Positions 1 through 7,980 of a DNA stretch of 52,450 nt are shown one piece after another. A program made the position numbers and the translations under genes. The notes below the pieces were generated by a model. That model searched no databases. It worked only from the letters and a program-made list of their open reading frames with translations, and had not been told where the DNA came from. This stretch comes from Planctomycetota bacterium (GTDB lineage: Bacteria > Planctomycetota > UBA8108 > UBA1146 > JAJFFE01), in contig JAJFFE010000041.1 of assembly GCA_021776775.1 (NCBI GenBank), forward strand, positions 1 through 52,450, in the 5' to 3' direction. The number at the start of each line of letters is the position of its first letter. The first letter of the stretch is position 1.

Positions 1-1
1 T

Positions 2-319
2 CCGGATTGCTCCGGCGATCCTGTCTGCGGAGGCGGCAGCGCATTCGTGCGTGGCGACGCCAACGGCGACGGCGCGTTCGACATTTCGGACCCGGTGTTC
101 TCACTCGCGGCGCTGTTCATCTTCATGTCGCCCGCTCCCCAGTGCGTCGACTCTGCGGACACCAACGACGACGGAGCGTTCGACATCTCCGATCCGGTCT
201 ACAGCTTGGCCGCGTTGTTCATTCCCTTGTCGCCACCGCCCGTGGCACCGCACCCAGACTGCGGCGTCGACACGACCGTCGACTCACTGGACTGTGTGTC
301 GTTCCCACCGTGCCCTTAA
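2..319 (+). CDS. C-terminal part of a secreted dockerin-like calcium-loop protein (5' end outside the window)
   Basis: The frame is open from base 2 and ends at TAA 317-319, so the start lies upstream of the window. The roughly 105 visible residues hold two EF-hand-like loops, VRGDANGDGAFDISDP and ADTNDDGAFDISDP, each followed by a hydrophobic LAALF helix. This is the duplicated loop-helix layout of type I dockerins. The end carries a Cys-containing tail (PDCGVDTT, LDC, PPCP) that is shared almost exactly with the proteins at 25459, 37714 and 48822. The module probably binds calcium and sits at the end of a secreted or surface protein, but the functional N-terminal domain is not visible. Whether a cohesin partner exists is unknown. 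Confidence 0.85.
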   Translation, partial: PDCSGDPVCGGGSAFVRGDANGDGAFDISDPVFSLAALFIFMSPAPQCVDSADTNDDGAFDISDPVYSLAALFIPLSPPPVAPHPDCGVDTTVDSLDCVSFPPCP

Positions 320-327
320 AAGATCAG

Positions 328-362
328 ACTTGGGTTGGGCGCGCCACGCGCTCAACCTGAGT
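328..362 (+). terminator. Stem-loop after the dockerin-like gene, possible terminator
   Basis: Bases 328-343 pair with 347-362 as a 16-bp stem in which three pairs are G-U, closing a 3-nt loop. It begins 9 nt after the stop codon. No U-tract follows, so intrinsic termination is plausible but not certain. It also lies just beyond the 3' end of the photolyase-related relic on the other strand. Confidence 0.5.
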
Positions 363-385
363 GGTCGGGGTCGGAGACTGGCGCG

Positions 386-671
386 GTTGCTCATGCGTTG
401 GATGTACTTGCCGCTCGCTGCGTAGGGTTTTGTCCGACAACGCCGCCATCCGCGTGGAGAGCCATGCCCACAGTGTTGGGCGTAGTCACCCATTCGACCG
501 CATCGGTATACATCCCCAAGTACCAATCGTTGAGCCGACTCGGCTCGATTCCGGCGATAAGGGCGAAGTTCCCGATCACCAACCTGGCGATGTGGTGGCC
601 GTAGGCGAGGTCGAGTTGATCGCCGAGAACCACGGCTAGAGTCTCGACCGGTCGGGTTGCTCTCGGGTCAT
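386..671 (-). pseudogene. Relic of a deoxyribodipyrimidine photolyase-related protein (PF04244 type), internally deleted and frameshifted
   Basis: Reading from ATG 671-669, the first residues lead into AVVLGDQLD, the characteristic N-terminus of the photolyase-related FAD family. The frame then runs directly into a C-terminal stretch of that family: [51 protein letters not shown] and, after a 1-nt shift near 433-436, [17 protein letters not shown] second shift near 636-640 separates the ATG from VLGDQLD. Most of the protein, several hundred residues, is missing at a junction near 605-612. Intact members bind FAD and are thought to repair or sense light damage to DNA. This copy cannot make a working enzyme. 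The calls of family and decay rest on remembered motifs, not on a search. Confidence 0.75.
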
Positions 672-722
672 GGTCTCTTCACCAAGCTCCTGGATCGCTT
701 GATTCTCGTTTTCGTGCCCGCT

Positions 723-881
723 CTATCGTTGAGAGTTGGCGACTTCGCGTTCCAGTCGAGTAAACGCGTCATCCGCTCGACCGTGTGCGTCGTCGTTCGC
801 TTCGGTAACTCCGATCGCAAGCACTCCGACCACTGTGACGCCGGTGATCACAACTCCGAACAGGAAGATCGCGATAATCAT
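723..881 (-). CDS. Small single-pass membrane protein, 52 aa
   Basis: ATG 881-879 overlaps the TGA of the preceding gene as ATGA, so translation is probably coupled. The product starts MIIAIFLFGVVITGVTVV, a single hydrophobic segment over residues 1-23, followed by a charged tail rich in Asp, Arg and Glu that ends NSQR. No family is recognised. The hydrophobic N-terminus followed by a soluble tail suggests an inner-membrane anchor. It sits between another tiny membrane protein and the photolyase-related relic, all on the minus strand, so the three may once have formed one transcription unit. The ATGA overlap and the clean hydrophobicity pattern argue against a chance frame. Confidence 0.6.
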   Translation of the reverse strand: MIIAIFLFGVVITGVTVVGVLAIGVTEANDDAHGRADDAFTRLEREVANSQR

Positions 882-1108
882 CGAGTGCTCCCTCGGGTCA
901 AGAGGAAGAGGTTTCCGACGCCGAGGATTGACGGCACCCAGAGGCCGACGAACAGACCCTCTTCACGGTGACCGGAGAACCATAGGGCCACGGAAACCAA
1001 GAGTGAGGCTGCGGCAGCGAAGAGAATACTGTTGCGCGCCTTGGTCAGAGACGGGGAAGAACTCTGAGCTTCGCTCGGTGTAGCAGTACCTGGAACACTC
1101 GTGGACAC
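878..1108 (-). CDS. Small two-helix membrane protein, 76 aa
   Basis: The start is GTG 1108-1106 (no ATG fits) and the stop is TGA 880-878. The first 25 residues are polar and rich in Ser, Thr and Pro. Two hydrophobic segments follow, about residues 27-45 (SILFAAAASLLVSVALWF) and 51-70 (GLFVGLWVPSILGVGNLFLL), separated by a short GHREE loop. This is a hairpin-type inner-membrane protein. Small proteins with a similar 'alkaline loop then LFVGLW' pattern occur as uncharacterised proteins in other bacteria, but I cannot name a function. The gene is translationally coupled to the 52-aa gene downstream. Confidence 0.65.
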   Translation of the reverse strand: MSTSVPGTATPSEAQSSSPSLTKARNSILFAAAASLLVSVALWFSGHREEGLFVGLWVPSILGVGNLFLLTRGSTR

Positions 1109-1209
1109 CGGATTGCTCCGTTCCTTGGGGCTTTCGTTGCAGGGTATGGGAAGGAGTTCGCTCGCGAGATCCCCACGGTTTCAGTGAGTCTAAGGTTGAC
1201 CCTTCTATC

Positions 1210-1222
1210 CCGGACTGTCCGG
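1210..1222. repeat. Short palindrome
   Basis: CCGGA CTG TCCGG is a perfect 5-bp inverted repeat with a 3-nt spacer. It sits six bases before the left arm of the long hairpin at 1228. Confidence 0.6.
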
Positions 1223-1227
1223 TTAGA

Positions 1228-1334
1228 CCGGGCTCATGGGTTGGAGCTTAAGCGTACGGGGCAGTCACCGGGGCCATCCTGGGCGTGCGCCCTGGTGACT
1301 GCGCGTGCGCTTAAGCTCCAACCTATGAGCCCGG
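1228..1334. repeat. Long near-perfect hairpin, arms about 46 bp
   Basis: Bases 1228-1274 pair with 1289-1334. Working through base by base, the only breaks are one unpaired position near 1259-1260/1303 and a few G-U pairs. The loop is about 14 nt. The outer ends read CCGGGCTCAT and ATGAGCCCGG. An inverted repeat of this length is too large for an ordinary intrinsic terminator and has no T-tract. A miniature transposable element, a REP-like element or a structured RNA are all possible. No transposase gene and no clear target-site duplication are visible. Confidence 0.85.
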
Positions 1335-1339
1335 AGTAG

Positions 1340-1357
1340 CTAGCTTAGCTAAGCTAG
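1340..1357. repeat. Perfect 18-bp palindrome without spacer
   Basis: CTAGCTTAG followed directly by CTAAGCTAG is a perfect palindrome with no loop. It resembles a binding site for a dimeric protein more than an RNA hairpin. It lies just outside the right arm of the long hairpin. Confidence 0.8.
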
Positions 1358-1399
1358 AGGTGCGGCCGGGACCTTGAATCAAGACGGCTCAACACACAA

Positions 1400-1437
1400 A
1401 AACACGGAGCCAGCGATCGACCGGTGGCTCCGTGTTT
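1400..1437 (-). terminator. Intrinsic terminator of the SPFH gene, probably bidirectional
   Basis: AAACACGGAGCCA (1400-1412) pairs perfectly with TGGCTCCGTGTTT (1425-1437), giving a 13-bp stem with a 12-nt loop. On the minus strand the stem runs into a T-rich end (GTGTTTTTGTG), and the element lies 34 nt past the SPFH stop codon. The plus strand also has a short T-run. Confidence 0.85.
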
Positions 1438-1470
1438 CTGTATTGGCGCGTCGTCGTCTTTAGTCGCGAG

Positions 1471-2586
1471 CTATGCGGGCGGTGGCGGTGGTGGTGGTGG
1501 TGGCGGTGGCGGCGGTGGACCGAACAGTGCCGCGAGCGGCGTTTGTTGCGCCGCAACCCACCCGGCCATGCCCGCGCACCAGACCAGCGTGGTCGCGCTG
1601 AGTCGACCGGTGGAGATCATCTCGCGGACTTGCTGTTCGCTGAACGGTCCGCTGGTGGCGCCGTTCTCAGTGACGTGCCACGCGGCCGGTGGTGGCGGTG
1701 GTGCGGTCGAGGTTCCGCCGCCGGCCGCTCCTAGGCCGTGGACCATTTGGTTCGCCATGGCGAACCCCATGCCCATGCCCATTCCGTCGGACGCGCCGCC
1801 GCCGGAGGGATTATCCGCCGCGGCCATCATGGCGTTGCCCATCTGGAACTGCTGGAACCGGGCCATGTCTCCGATCACGCCCATGCTGGTGCGCTTGTCG
1901 AGAGCCTTCTCGACTTCTTCCGGAAACGAAATGTTGATGATGAACAACTGCGGAACATCGAGGCCGTACTCATCGTCGACTTTCTCGACCACCGACTGTC
2001 GTAGCTGCTCGGATAGTTCTTGATAGCTCGACGCCAGATCGAGCGCCGCGATTTGCGACGAAGACACCAGATCGGCGAAGGCGGTCGCAATCATGGAACG
2101 CAGGAGCTCGGCAACCTCTTCGGTCTCGAACTCTCCGTCCGTGCCGACGAGTTCCTTGAGAAGCGCTTGGGGATCCGTCGCCTTCAGAGCGTACGAACCG
2201 AAGGCACGCAGGCGAATGGGACCGAAGTCGGCGTCGCGCATCATGATGGGGTTCGGTGTCCCCCACTTCAGGTCGGTCACCTGACGCGTGCTGACGAAAT
2301 ACACTTCTGCCTTGAACGGGCTTTCGAAGCCGTGCTTCCAACCTTTGAGCGTACTCAGGATCGGCAAGTTCTCGGTCGCGAGCTTGTACATGCCGGGCTC
2401 GAAGACGTCGGCAATCTGGCCGCGATCGACGAAGATCGCTTTCTGACCCGGCCGAACGATGAGCTGCGCACCGTTCTTGATCTCGTTGCCGTAGCGCGGG
2501 AATCGCCAGACGAGAGTGTGTCGCGTATCGTCGATCCACTCGACGATGTCGATAAGCTCGCCGCGGAGCTTGTCAAAAAGGCCCAT
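1471..2586 (-). CDS. SPFH-domain protein with C-terminal GYF_2 domain and polyproline tail
   Basis: 371 aa. It begins MGLFDKLRGELIDIVEWIDD, the usual start of bacterial SPFH proteins of the 'virion core protein/YdjI' group, and the SPFH/band-7 region covers about residues 30-240 (GQKAIFVDRGQIADVFEPGM, then an alpha-helical stretch to FPEEVEKALDKR). A Met/Gly/Ala-rich linker follows, then a GYF_2-type module at about residues 303-350 (WHVTENGATSGPFSEQQV, LVWCAGMAGW). The end is 14 consecutive prolines and Ala. SPFH proteins organise membrane microdomains; GYF modules bind proline-rich peptides, so the protein may interact with its own tail or with other copies. A GAAAGG sequence precedes the ATG. 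It is last in the lipoprotein-rsmD-SPFH row. Confidence 0.88.
   Translation of the reverse strand: MGLFDKLRGELIDIVEWIDDTRHTLVWRFPRYGNEIKNGAQLIVRPGQKAIFVDRGQIADVFEPGMYKLATENLPILSTLKGWKHGFESPFKAEVYFVSTRQVTDLKWGTPNPIMMRDADFGPIRLRAFGSYALKATDPQALLKELVGTDGEFETEEVAELLRSMIATAFADLVSSSQIAALDLASSYQELSEQLRQSVVEKVDDEYGLDVPQLFIINISFPEEVEKALDKRTSMGVIGDMARFQQFQMGNAMMAAADNPSGGGASDGMGMGMGFAMANQMVHGLGAAGGGTSTAPPPPPAAWHVTENGATSGPFSEQQVREMISTGRLSATTLVWCAGMAGWVAAQQTPLAALFGPPPPPPPPPPPPPPA
1477..1518 (-). repeat. Triplet repeat encoding 14 prolines
   Basis: An uninterrupted GGN array on the plus strand (CCA/CCG/CCC on the coding strand) encodes 14 Pro codons at the C-terminus of the SPFH-GYF protein. Such arrays can change length by slippage and need EF-P for efficient translation. 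Confidence 0.9.
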
Positions 2587-2664
2587 TTGGCCAACCTTTC
2601 GTGGTCTCCAAGAGCACAGTCCTCAAGAGCGCAGTCTCCAAGCAGAAGTTGCGTGCCGACCGGC

Positions 2665-3270
2665 CTAACGGTTCTCGGAGTCGCGCGTGTCGCGCTTCTC
2701 CCATAGCTCGAGCGTAGTATCACCGTACGCCCGCCGAAACTCGACCTCCGTTCCGACCGGATCAGCGATCGGGTCGAGCTTGGATGGTCGCTCGTAGCCG
2801 ATAACCGCCCCGGGCTTCAGCAAGTCACCTTCGACCAACGTGGCCAGTAGCGCAGCGGGATCGCGGCGATCCTCCGACCGGAAGTCGCCGAACGGCGGGT
2901 CGAGAAAGATCACGTCGAACGGCTCTAGACCCAACTGGCGAGCCCCTTGGTATATATCGACCGCTTGGACCTGGCACCTCTGACCGAGGTCGAGATTCGT
3001 GACGTTTCGCTCGAGGACCCGCAACACTTCCCGGTCGTGCTCGACCAGAACGACGTGGGCGGCCCCGCGGGAGAGCGCTTCGATGCCGATTGCGCCGGAC
3101 CCCGAGAAAATGTCGAGGAAACGGGCGCCGCGGAGGCGTGGCCCCAGGTGATTGAACAGCGCTTCGCGAACGCGGCTGCGCATAGGACGTACTTTGAGCC
3201 CCGAGGGGACGCTGATGGATCGCCCCCGCAAGGTGCCCGCGCCGATCCGTATGCCACGTGGACGGCTCAC
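2665..3270 (-). CDS. rsmD: RsmD-family 16S rRNA (guanine-N2) methyltransferase
   Basis: 201 aa. The N-terminus IRIGAGTLRGRSISVPSG and RPMRSRVREALFNHL match the RsmD start. The SAM-binding motif I is LDIFSGSGAIGIEALSRGA (about residues 51-69) and the catalytic N-methyltransferase motif is FLDPPF (about residues 122-127). Family members methylate N2 of G966 in 16S rRNA (E. coli numbering) within the assembled 30S subunit. The start is GTG, overlapping the TGA of the upstream lipoprotein gene as GTGA, so the two are translationally coupled. Length fits the family. Confidence 0.9.
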   Translation of the reverse strand: MSRPRGIRIGAGTLRGRSISVPSGLKVRPMRSRVREALFNHLGPRLRGARFLDIFSGSGAIGIEALSRGAAHVVLVEHDREVLRVLERNVTNLDLGQRCQVQAVDIYQGARQLGLEPFDVIFLDPPFGDFRSEDRRDPAALLATLVEGDLLKPGAVIGYERPSKLDPIADPVGTEVEFRRAYGDTTLELWEKRDTRDSENR

Positions 3271-4409
3271 GGCGACAGGGACTTTCGGACCCGCAATGCG
3301 ATGGACTTGATGTCCTGATCGTCCGAGAACTCGTCTTTGACCTTCAGCTCCAAACGATAGGTCTTGCCCGCTGAAACGATGAGAGGGATGACGTAGCTAA
3401 TGTCCACAGCCGTAGGATCAAGCGGCTCGGGAGACGTTTCGATCTGGTTCTTCACGAGCGGCTGATACGAAATGTACTTGTCCTGCTCATCGTAGAGAAA
3501 CGCTTCGACCGAGAACTTGTATCGATATCCCTCGGGAACGCTCCTCGCGGTTAGCCCTTCGAGAGTCGCATATAGCCTCACGTCATCGCCGTAACGTACA
3601 TCCTCGGAGTCGAAGTCGACCTCTTTGCCTTTGCGAAGGATCATCTGAGGTTCCATGCTCACGATCTTGAACGACTTGTCGTCTTCCGGCCGGCTTGTGG
3701 TCGGGTCTTCTTCTGAATCGGACGTCGGGAACAGCTTGTCGGCGCGATCGGAGATACCGATGTCTTCAAAGAACGCGGCCAATCGAAAGCGAACGCGCCG
3801 ACTCGGCTTCACCAGTCGATCGGCGGCACGAATCACGATGTCTCGATACTCCCCACCGCCACCGACCTTGAGGTCGTGCAGCGCAATGAGCTGAATGAGT
3901 TCGTCTTGGATCGATGCCCGCTCGAAGTCGTCGAGCGGTCGCTGCATCTCGACGAGCACGCCAATTCGGCCCACGACGTCACGCTGTTCCTCACGTAGTT
4001 GGGATTCCAACGTTCCCGTCCGTGACTTCGCCGCTGCCGTCTCCGCGACACTCTTGGTCGTCGCCGACGTCCCCGCCGCGGAGTCCGCTCCAATAGGTCT
4101 GACGACGACGAGATCGCGCGCGACTCGGCCGATACCTGTCGGGTCACCGTCCGCGGACTCCTCCGGGCCTGAGCCGACTCGGGTCACTTCGACCAGACTC
4201 GGGGTCGGCGATGTCTCCGGGCGATCGGCGTCGGCGGCGGTGCGTTCGGCACCGGACGTCGGATCGTACTCGAGAGCGAGCTGCGGGCCGGCGCCTTCGG
4301 GTGTACGGGCGGACTCGTTGTCCGTCGGTGTAGAGGAGCACGCCGTAACTGCGAGAGTCAGCAGCAGGGCGGCGTGATGTCGTCTCGGCGAGGAACCATC
4401 GGGCTGCAT
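3267..4409 (-). CDS. Predicted lipoprotein of unknown function
   Basis: 380 aa. The N-terminus has a short basic stretch, a hydrophobic core (HHAALLLTLAVTAC) and a lipobox ending VTAC, so Cys-24 is the likely lipidated residue. Residues 25-140 are a low-complexity Ser/Thr/Ala/Glu linker. The C-terminal half looks folded: an alpha-helical stretch (about 140-225, LREEQRDVVGRIGVLVEMQR) and a beta-rich domain (about 245-378, with FKIVSMEPQMILRKGKEVDF and YVIPLIVSAGKTYRLELKVK). No known family is recognised. It overlaps rsmD by 4 nt, although there is no obvious functional link. Confidence 0.8.
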   Translation of the reverse strand: MQPDGSSPRRHHAALLLTLAVTACSSTPTDNESARTPEGAGPQLALEYDPTSGAERTAADADRPETSPTPSLVEVTRVGSGPEESADGDPTGIGRVARDLVVVRPIGADSAAGTSATTKSVAETAAAKSRTGTLESQLREEQRDVVGRIGVLVEMQRPLDDFERASIQDELIQLIALHDLKVGGGGEYRDIVIRAADRLVKPSRRVRFRLAAFFEDIGISDRADKLFPTSDSEEDPTTSRPEDDKSFKIVSMEPQMILRKGKEVDFDSEDVRYGDDVRLYATLEGLTARSVPEGYRYKFSVEAFLYDEQDKYISYQPLVKNQIETSPEPLDPTAVDISYVIPLIVSAGKTYRLELKVKDEFSDDQDIKSIALRVRKSLSP

Positions 4410-4587
4410 GTAGCAGTCCTTCCCAAAGCGGCGGGCGATGGTTGAGCAGTCACGATTGTCTCGGATCGAAGCCGCGCGGAAAAGAGCAGAAAACCAAACA
4501 GGTGGCGGCGCTGTTCCGATAACTCACCCCGGCGACAGACTCGGCACGAAACACGGCCCAAGCAGGTGTACGCCGTGAGGATGAGAA

Positions 4588-4622
4588 ACGACCGGCGCCA
4601 CCGAGTCGGTGGCGCCGGTCGT
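4588..4622 (-). terminator. Strong hairpin terminator of the tricorn protease gene
   Basis: Bases 4588-4604 and 4606-4622 form a perfect 17-bp inverted repeat around a single base (about 15 pairs once a loop is allowed). On the minus strand it is followed by CGTTTCTC, and it lies 31 nt after the stop codon of the tricorn gene. Confidence 0.8.
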
Positions 4623-4653
4623 CGATCACGAATCGCATCACAAGCGGATCGGG

Positions 4654-7600
4654 CTAGAACCGCGCGGTGCGCCCCTGCCCGGTGGGAATGGCGCGTCGTT
4701 CCGACGACTTTCGCAGCGTGGGCCGTGGACGAGCCTTCCAGTCGGCGACGTCCTCGAGCAACACTTCCACGCCCTTGGCGAGTTGAGGATCACGGCCCGC
4801 GGGCCAATCCCCCGGCATGAGCTGGACGATGTGGTGCGGAACCGCGCCGTTCAACTCCATGTCTTCCCCGTCGAGCAGGTACCAACCGCGAAACGGCATG
4901 CGCAAGAATCCAAGGTCCATGATGCCGCGCCCTCCGGTCGAGATCACGCCGCCGGCAGTCGTCATGCCGACCACCTGTCCGCGGTTCAGCGTCTTGATCG
5001 CGTGAGCGAAGATTTCCGCGTTCGAGAAACTGTCCTGGTCGCACAAGACGATAATCGGCTTGTCCCACGTGGCGTACACGCGGCGATCCTGTGGATAGCC
5101 TTCGCCACCCCCACGCGGGCGGGTAATCGCGTGGCGAGGCTGCGTCAACACGGTCAACAAGTGATCCGCGGTCGAGCCACCACCGTTGGCGCGCACGTCG
5201 ATGATGAGCCCGTCTTTGCCGTGACCGACCTTGAACAACTCGGTCTCGAACTTCAGGAAGCTCGACCAGTTCATGCCGCGAACGTGGAGATACCCAAGGC
5301 TACCTTTGGACCATTCGTCGACCCGCGCTCGATTGTCTTCTAACCAGTGGTCGTAGAGACGTCGACGCACGCCGGCGTACGTCGTCGGGCGAACGGTGAT
5401 GTCTCGCTCTTCACCGGAGACACTCTTCACCCGCAGCCCGATGTCTCGCTGATGCGCGCCGGTGAGTACCTTCTCGACCGGCATCGAAGGATCGATGGGG
5501 ACTCCGTCGATCGACAGAATCACTTCGCCCGGGTCGACTCTCGTCTCCTTCTCCCAGGTGGGACCACCCCGGACAACATCGCGAACCTTCCATCCCGGGC
5601 CGAGGTGGTCGGATTCAAAGCGCAGCCCGAGGTGCCCGGTAATCTCGTTCCACTGAAAGTCCGAGCTCGCTCCACGACGTGCGCCGCGAGAGCTGAAACC
5701 CAAGTGCGATCCGTTGAGTTCACCGAGCATGAGTTGCACGACGCGCGTGAACGCGGCGGAGTCCACCGCGTTCGTGGCGGCGTCGATGTACTTCCGACGG
5801 ACTGCGTCCCAGTTTCGATTGCCGAGGTTCGGATCGTAGAAGCCGTCGCGCATGGCGCGCCACGCAAGATCGAAACCCGCCTGGTAGCGCTGCGAGTTGC
5901 GGATCTCCTGGTACGCGGTGAACGGAAACCGCTTCGTGGTTCCCGTCGAGGAGATCAACGCCGGTTGACCGCCGGTGACCATGGAAAGGGACTTAGCACC
6001 TCGAACGTACTTTGAGCCGCGGATCGAGCTGCCGAACTTCTTCAGCGAGTTGGTCGCGGAAGGGAACTCGACGAAGTAGGAGCCGGACGCGCCGTTGACC
6101 GTAGCGTTGAACGCCAGCTTCGTATCGCTGAGCCAACGCAGGGTCGACTCCCGCGAGTCGGGGTTCGAGATGGTGCGGATACGATCACGGAGCCCGTCGA
6201 AGTCGATAACGATGGCTTTGTCGTCTTCTGCTTCGTCGGTCTTCTTCGGATCGTCTTTCTTGGCGCCGTCCTTCGCGTCTGGCTTCGCGTCAGCAACCTT
6301 GTCGCTAGCGTCGTCCTTCTTGGCCGGCTTCGGTTCTTTCCGCTTCTTCTTCATGGTTTCGATCGCCTTCTCGACGCGGCGATCGCGACTATCCTCCTGC
6401 GCATCTTCGAGTCGGAGGTACGCGTAGTGAATGTCCGTCTCTTCGCTCGATCGGCGCGCCGTCCACGCTAGAACGCGGCCGTCGGGTGACCACGACGGCC
6501 CGCGATCGTTGTCGGGATGAACCGAGACGTTGAACGGCTCGCGGCTACCGTCGAGAGGCGCTAGCCAAATGTCGCGATTGAAATCGTTGTCGTCGATCGC
6601 GTAGGCGACCCACTTCCCGTCGGGCGAGAATTCGAAATCGGGAGCGTTCCACGATTCGAACAACGTGCGAACGTTCTTGCCGTCGGTATCCATCAAACAC
6701 AGGTCGCCGCGGCCGCGAACGAACGCGAGGAACTCCCCGGTCGACGCGAGATCCAAGTACCGTTCGATCGCCGGATCCTGAGTGATGCGCTGCACGTCGA
6801 AGTCGTCGTTTTGCCACCAGTAGCGATCCGTATCCCCCCGCTCAACGGAGTAGATATCGGTTTGCCCTCCGCGGTCGCTGATGAAGAAAATGCGGTTGCC
6901 GTCCTTGGTGAACTCGGGCGAACTCTCTTCTTCCGGTGTACGGGTGACCCGCTTCGGCTCGCGGAGTTCGGTATCCATTACCCACAGATCGCCCCCGGCG
7001 ACGAACGCGACTTCCAGCCCGTCGTCCGAGAACACAGCATCGGTCGCCGAAGTCAGCGTGCGGCGCGCGATGTCGCGGCGGACCGGCTCACCCGAGTTGG
7101 CAAGCTCGATTCGCTCGGGCGGCTTTCCGCTTCCGGGCGAAAAGCGGTACAAGTCGAAGAGGTGCGCAAACACGATCGTCGAGCCGTCCTTCGAAACGGC
7201 GGGCGCGAACACGGTGTCGTCGTCGAAAAACGTCAGCTGCCGGCGCTCGGTACCGTCGATCTTGCACTGCCAAAGGTTGTAAGACCCGCTCTGCTGACCG
7301 CAGTAGTAGAGTCCCGATCCGTCGGGCATCCAGCGCGGATAACGAAAGCCGACTTCGTCGCGAAGCAACTCGGTGAACTCACGCGACTCTAGATCGAACA
7401 ACCAAATCTGCGACGCCTGGCTTCCTTCGTACCCCTTGCGAAACCCCGACGTGCCCTCGCGGGAGATCAACAGCTTCTTGCCGTCGGGTGAGAGTCGCGC
7501 GTCCGTACCGGCCGCGTCGACGACCAACTGCTCCGCCGTTTTCGCGTCTCGCTCGACACGGAAGAATCGACTGCCGTCGCGCCAGAAGTGGTCACGCTGG

Positions 7601-7980
7601 GCTTGCACCAAGAAGGCGTCGCCCTTCGGGCTGTACTCGACTAGCCGGTAACCTTCACTGTGCGTCGTGTGCCGATGCGGCGGACCGCCGGTCAGCGGCA
7701 TGGTGTAAATGTGTCGCCCGCCATCGCGGCTCGAAATGAACGCAATCTCGCGCCCGTCCGGACTGAAGCGTGGCTGCGAGTCGGACGCCGAGTGAGTCGT
7801 CAACCGACGTGCATCACCACCCGACGTCGACGCGGTCCAGATGTCGTCGGCCCACGCGAACACGATCGTCGCTCCATCGGGGGAGACCGAATACGAAGAG
7901 ACAAGCTGAATGGGCTCGGCTGCGGACGCCGCGTGAGCGGTGAGTGCCGAGACGAACAGCGCGACGAGTCCGAACTTCAT
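4654..7980 (-). CDS. Secreted tricorn-type serine protease
   Basis: 1108 aa from ATG 7980-7978. I chose this start because MKFGLVALFVSALTAHAASA is a clean signal peptide and AAGGAG lies 7 nt upstream; the frame stays open to 8247 but that extension would bury the signal. A beta-propeller region with YWTD/TolB-like blades (SVSPDGATIVFAWADDIW, RFSPDGREIAF) fills about residues 20-560, a charged Lys/Asp linker follows, then a helical core domain, a PDZ domain (about 800-880, VRGGPTWEKETRVDPGEVIL) and the S41-like catalytic domain. The Ser-His pair sits in ELNGSHLGF and the nucleophile is Ser-984 in CDQDSFSNAEIF, as in archaeal tricorn. Tricorn degrades peptides downstream of larger proteases; here it is probably periplasmic. 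Confidence 0.92.
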   Translation of the reverse strand: MKFGLVALFVSALTAHAASAAEPIQLVSSYSVSPDGATIVFAWADDIWTASTSGGDARRLTTHSASDSQPRFSPDGREIAFISSRDGGRHIYTMPLTGGPPHRHTTHSEGYRLVEYSPKGDAFLVQAQRDHFWRDGSRFFRVERDAKTAEQLVVDAAGTDARLSPDGKKLLISREGTSGFRKGYEGSQASQIWLFDLESREFTELLRDEVGFRYPRWMPDGSGLYYCGQQSGSYNLWQCKIDGTERRQLTFFDDDTVFAPAVSKDGSTIVFAHLFDLYRFSPGSGKPPERIELANSGEPVRRDIARRTLTSATDAVFSDDGLEVAFVAGGDLWVMDTELREPKRVTRTPEEESSPEFTKDGNRIFFISDRGGQTDIYSVERGDTDRYWWQNDDFDVQRITQDPAIERYLDLASTGEFLAFVRGRGDLCLMDTDGKNVRTLFESWNAPDFEFSPDGKWVAYAIDDNDFNRDIWLAPLDGSREPFNVSVHPDNDRGPSWSPDGRVLAWTARRSSEETDIHYAYLRLEDAQEDSRDRRVEKAIETMKKKRKEPKPAKKDDASDKVADAKPDAKDGAKKDDPKKTDEAEDDKAIVIDFDGLRDRIRTISNPDSRESTLRWLSDTKLAFNATVNGASGSYFVEFPSATNSLKKFGSSIRGSKYVRGAKSLSMVTGGQPALISSTGTTKRFPFTAYQEIRNSQRYQAGFDLAWRAMRDGFYDPNLGNRNWDAVRRKYIDAATNAVDSAAFTRVVQLMLGELNGSHLGFSSRGARRGASSDFQWNEITGHLGLRFESDHLGPGWKVRDVVRGGPTWEKETRVDPGEVILSIDGVPIDPSMPVEKVLTGAHQRDIGLRVKSVSGEERDITVRPTTYAGVRRRLYDHWLEDNRARVDEWSKGSLGYLHVRGMNWSSFLKFETELFKVGHGKDGLIIDVRANGGGSTADHLLTVLTQPRHAITRPRGGGEGYPQDRRVYATWDKPIIVLCDQDSFSNAEIFAHAIKTLNRGQVVGMTTAGGVISTGGRGIMDLGFLRMPFRGWYLLDGEDMELNGAVPHHIVQLMPGDWPAGRDPQLAKGVEVLLEDVADWKARPRPTLRKSSERRAIPTGQGRTARF

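Larger units (their letters stand above)
1109..1399. other. Gene-free stretch with three palindromes
   Basis: No plausible gene lies between the small membrane-protein gene and the terminator at 1400. Most of the interval is taken up by three separate dyad-symmetric elements, listed individually at 1210-1222, 1228-1334 and 1340-1357. The rest (1109-1209) probably contains the promoter of the minus-strand small genes, but I see no convincing consensus. Confidence 0.6.
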
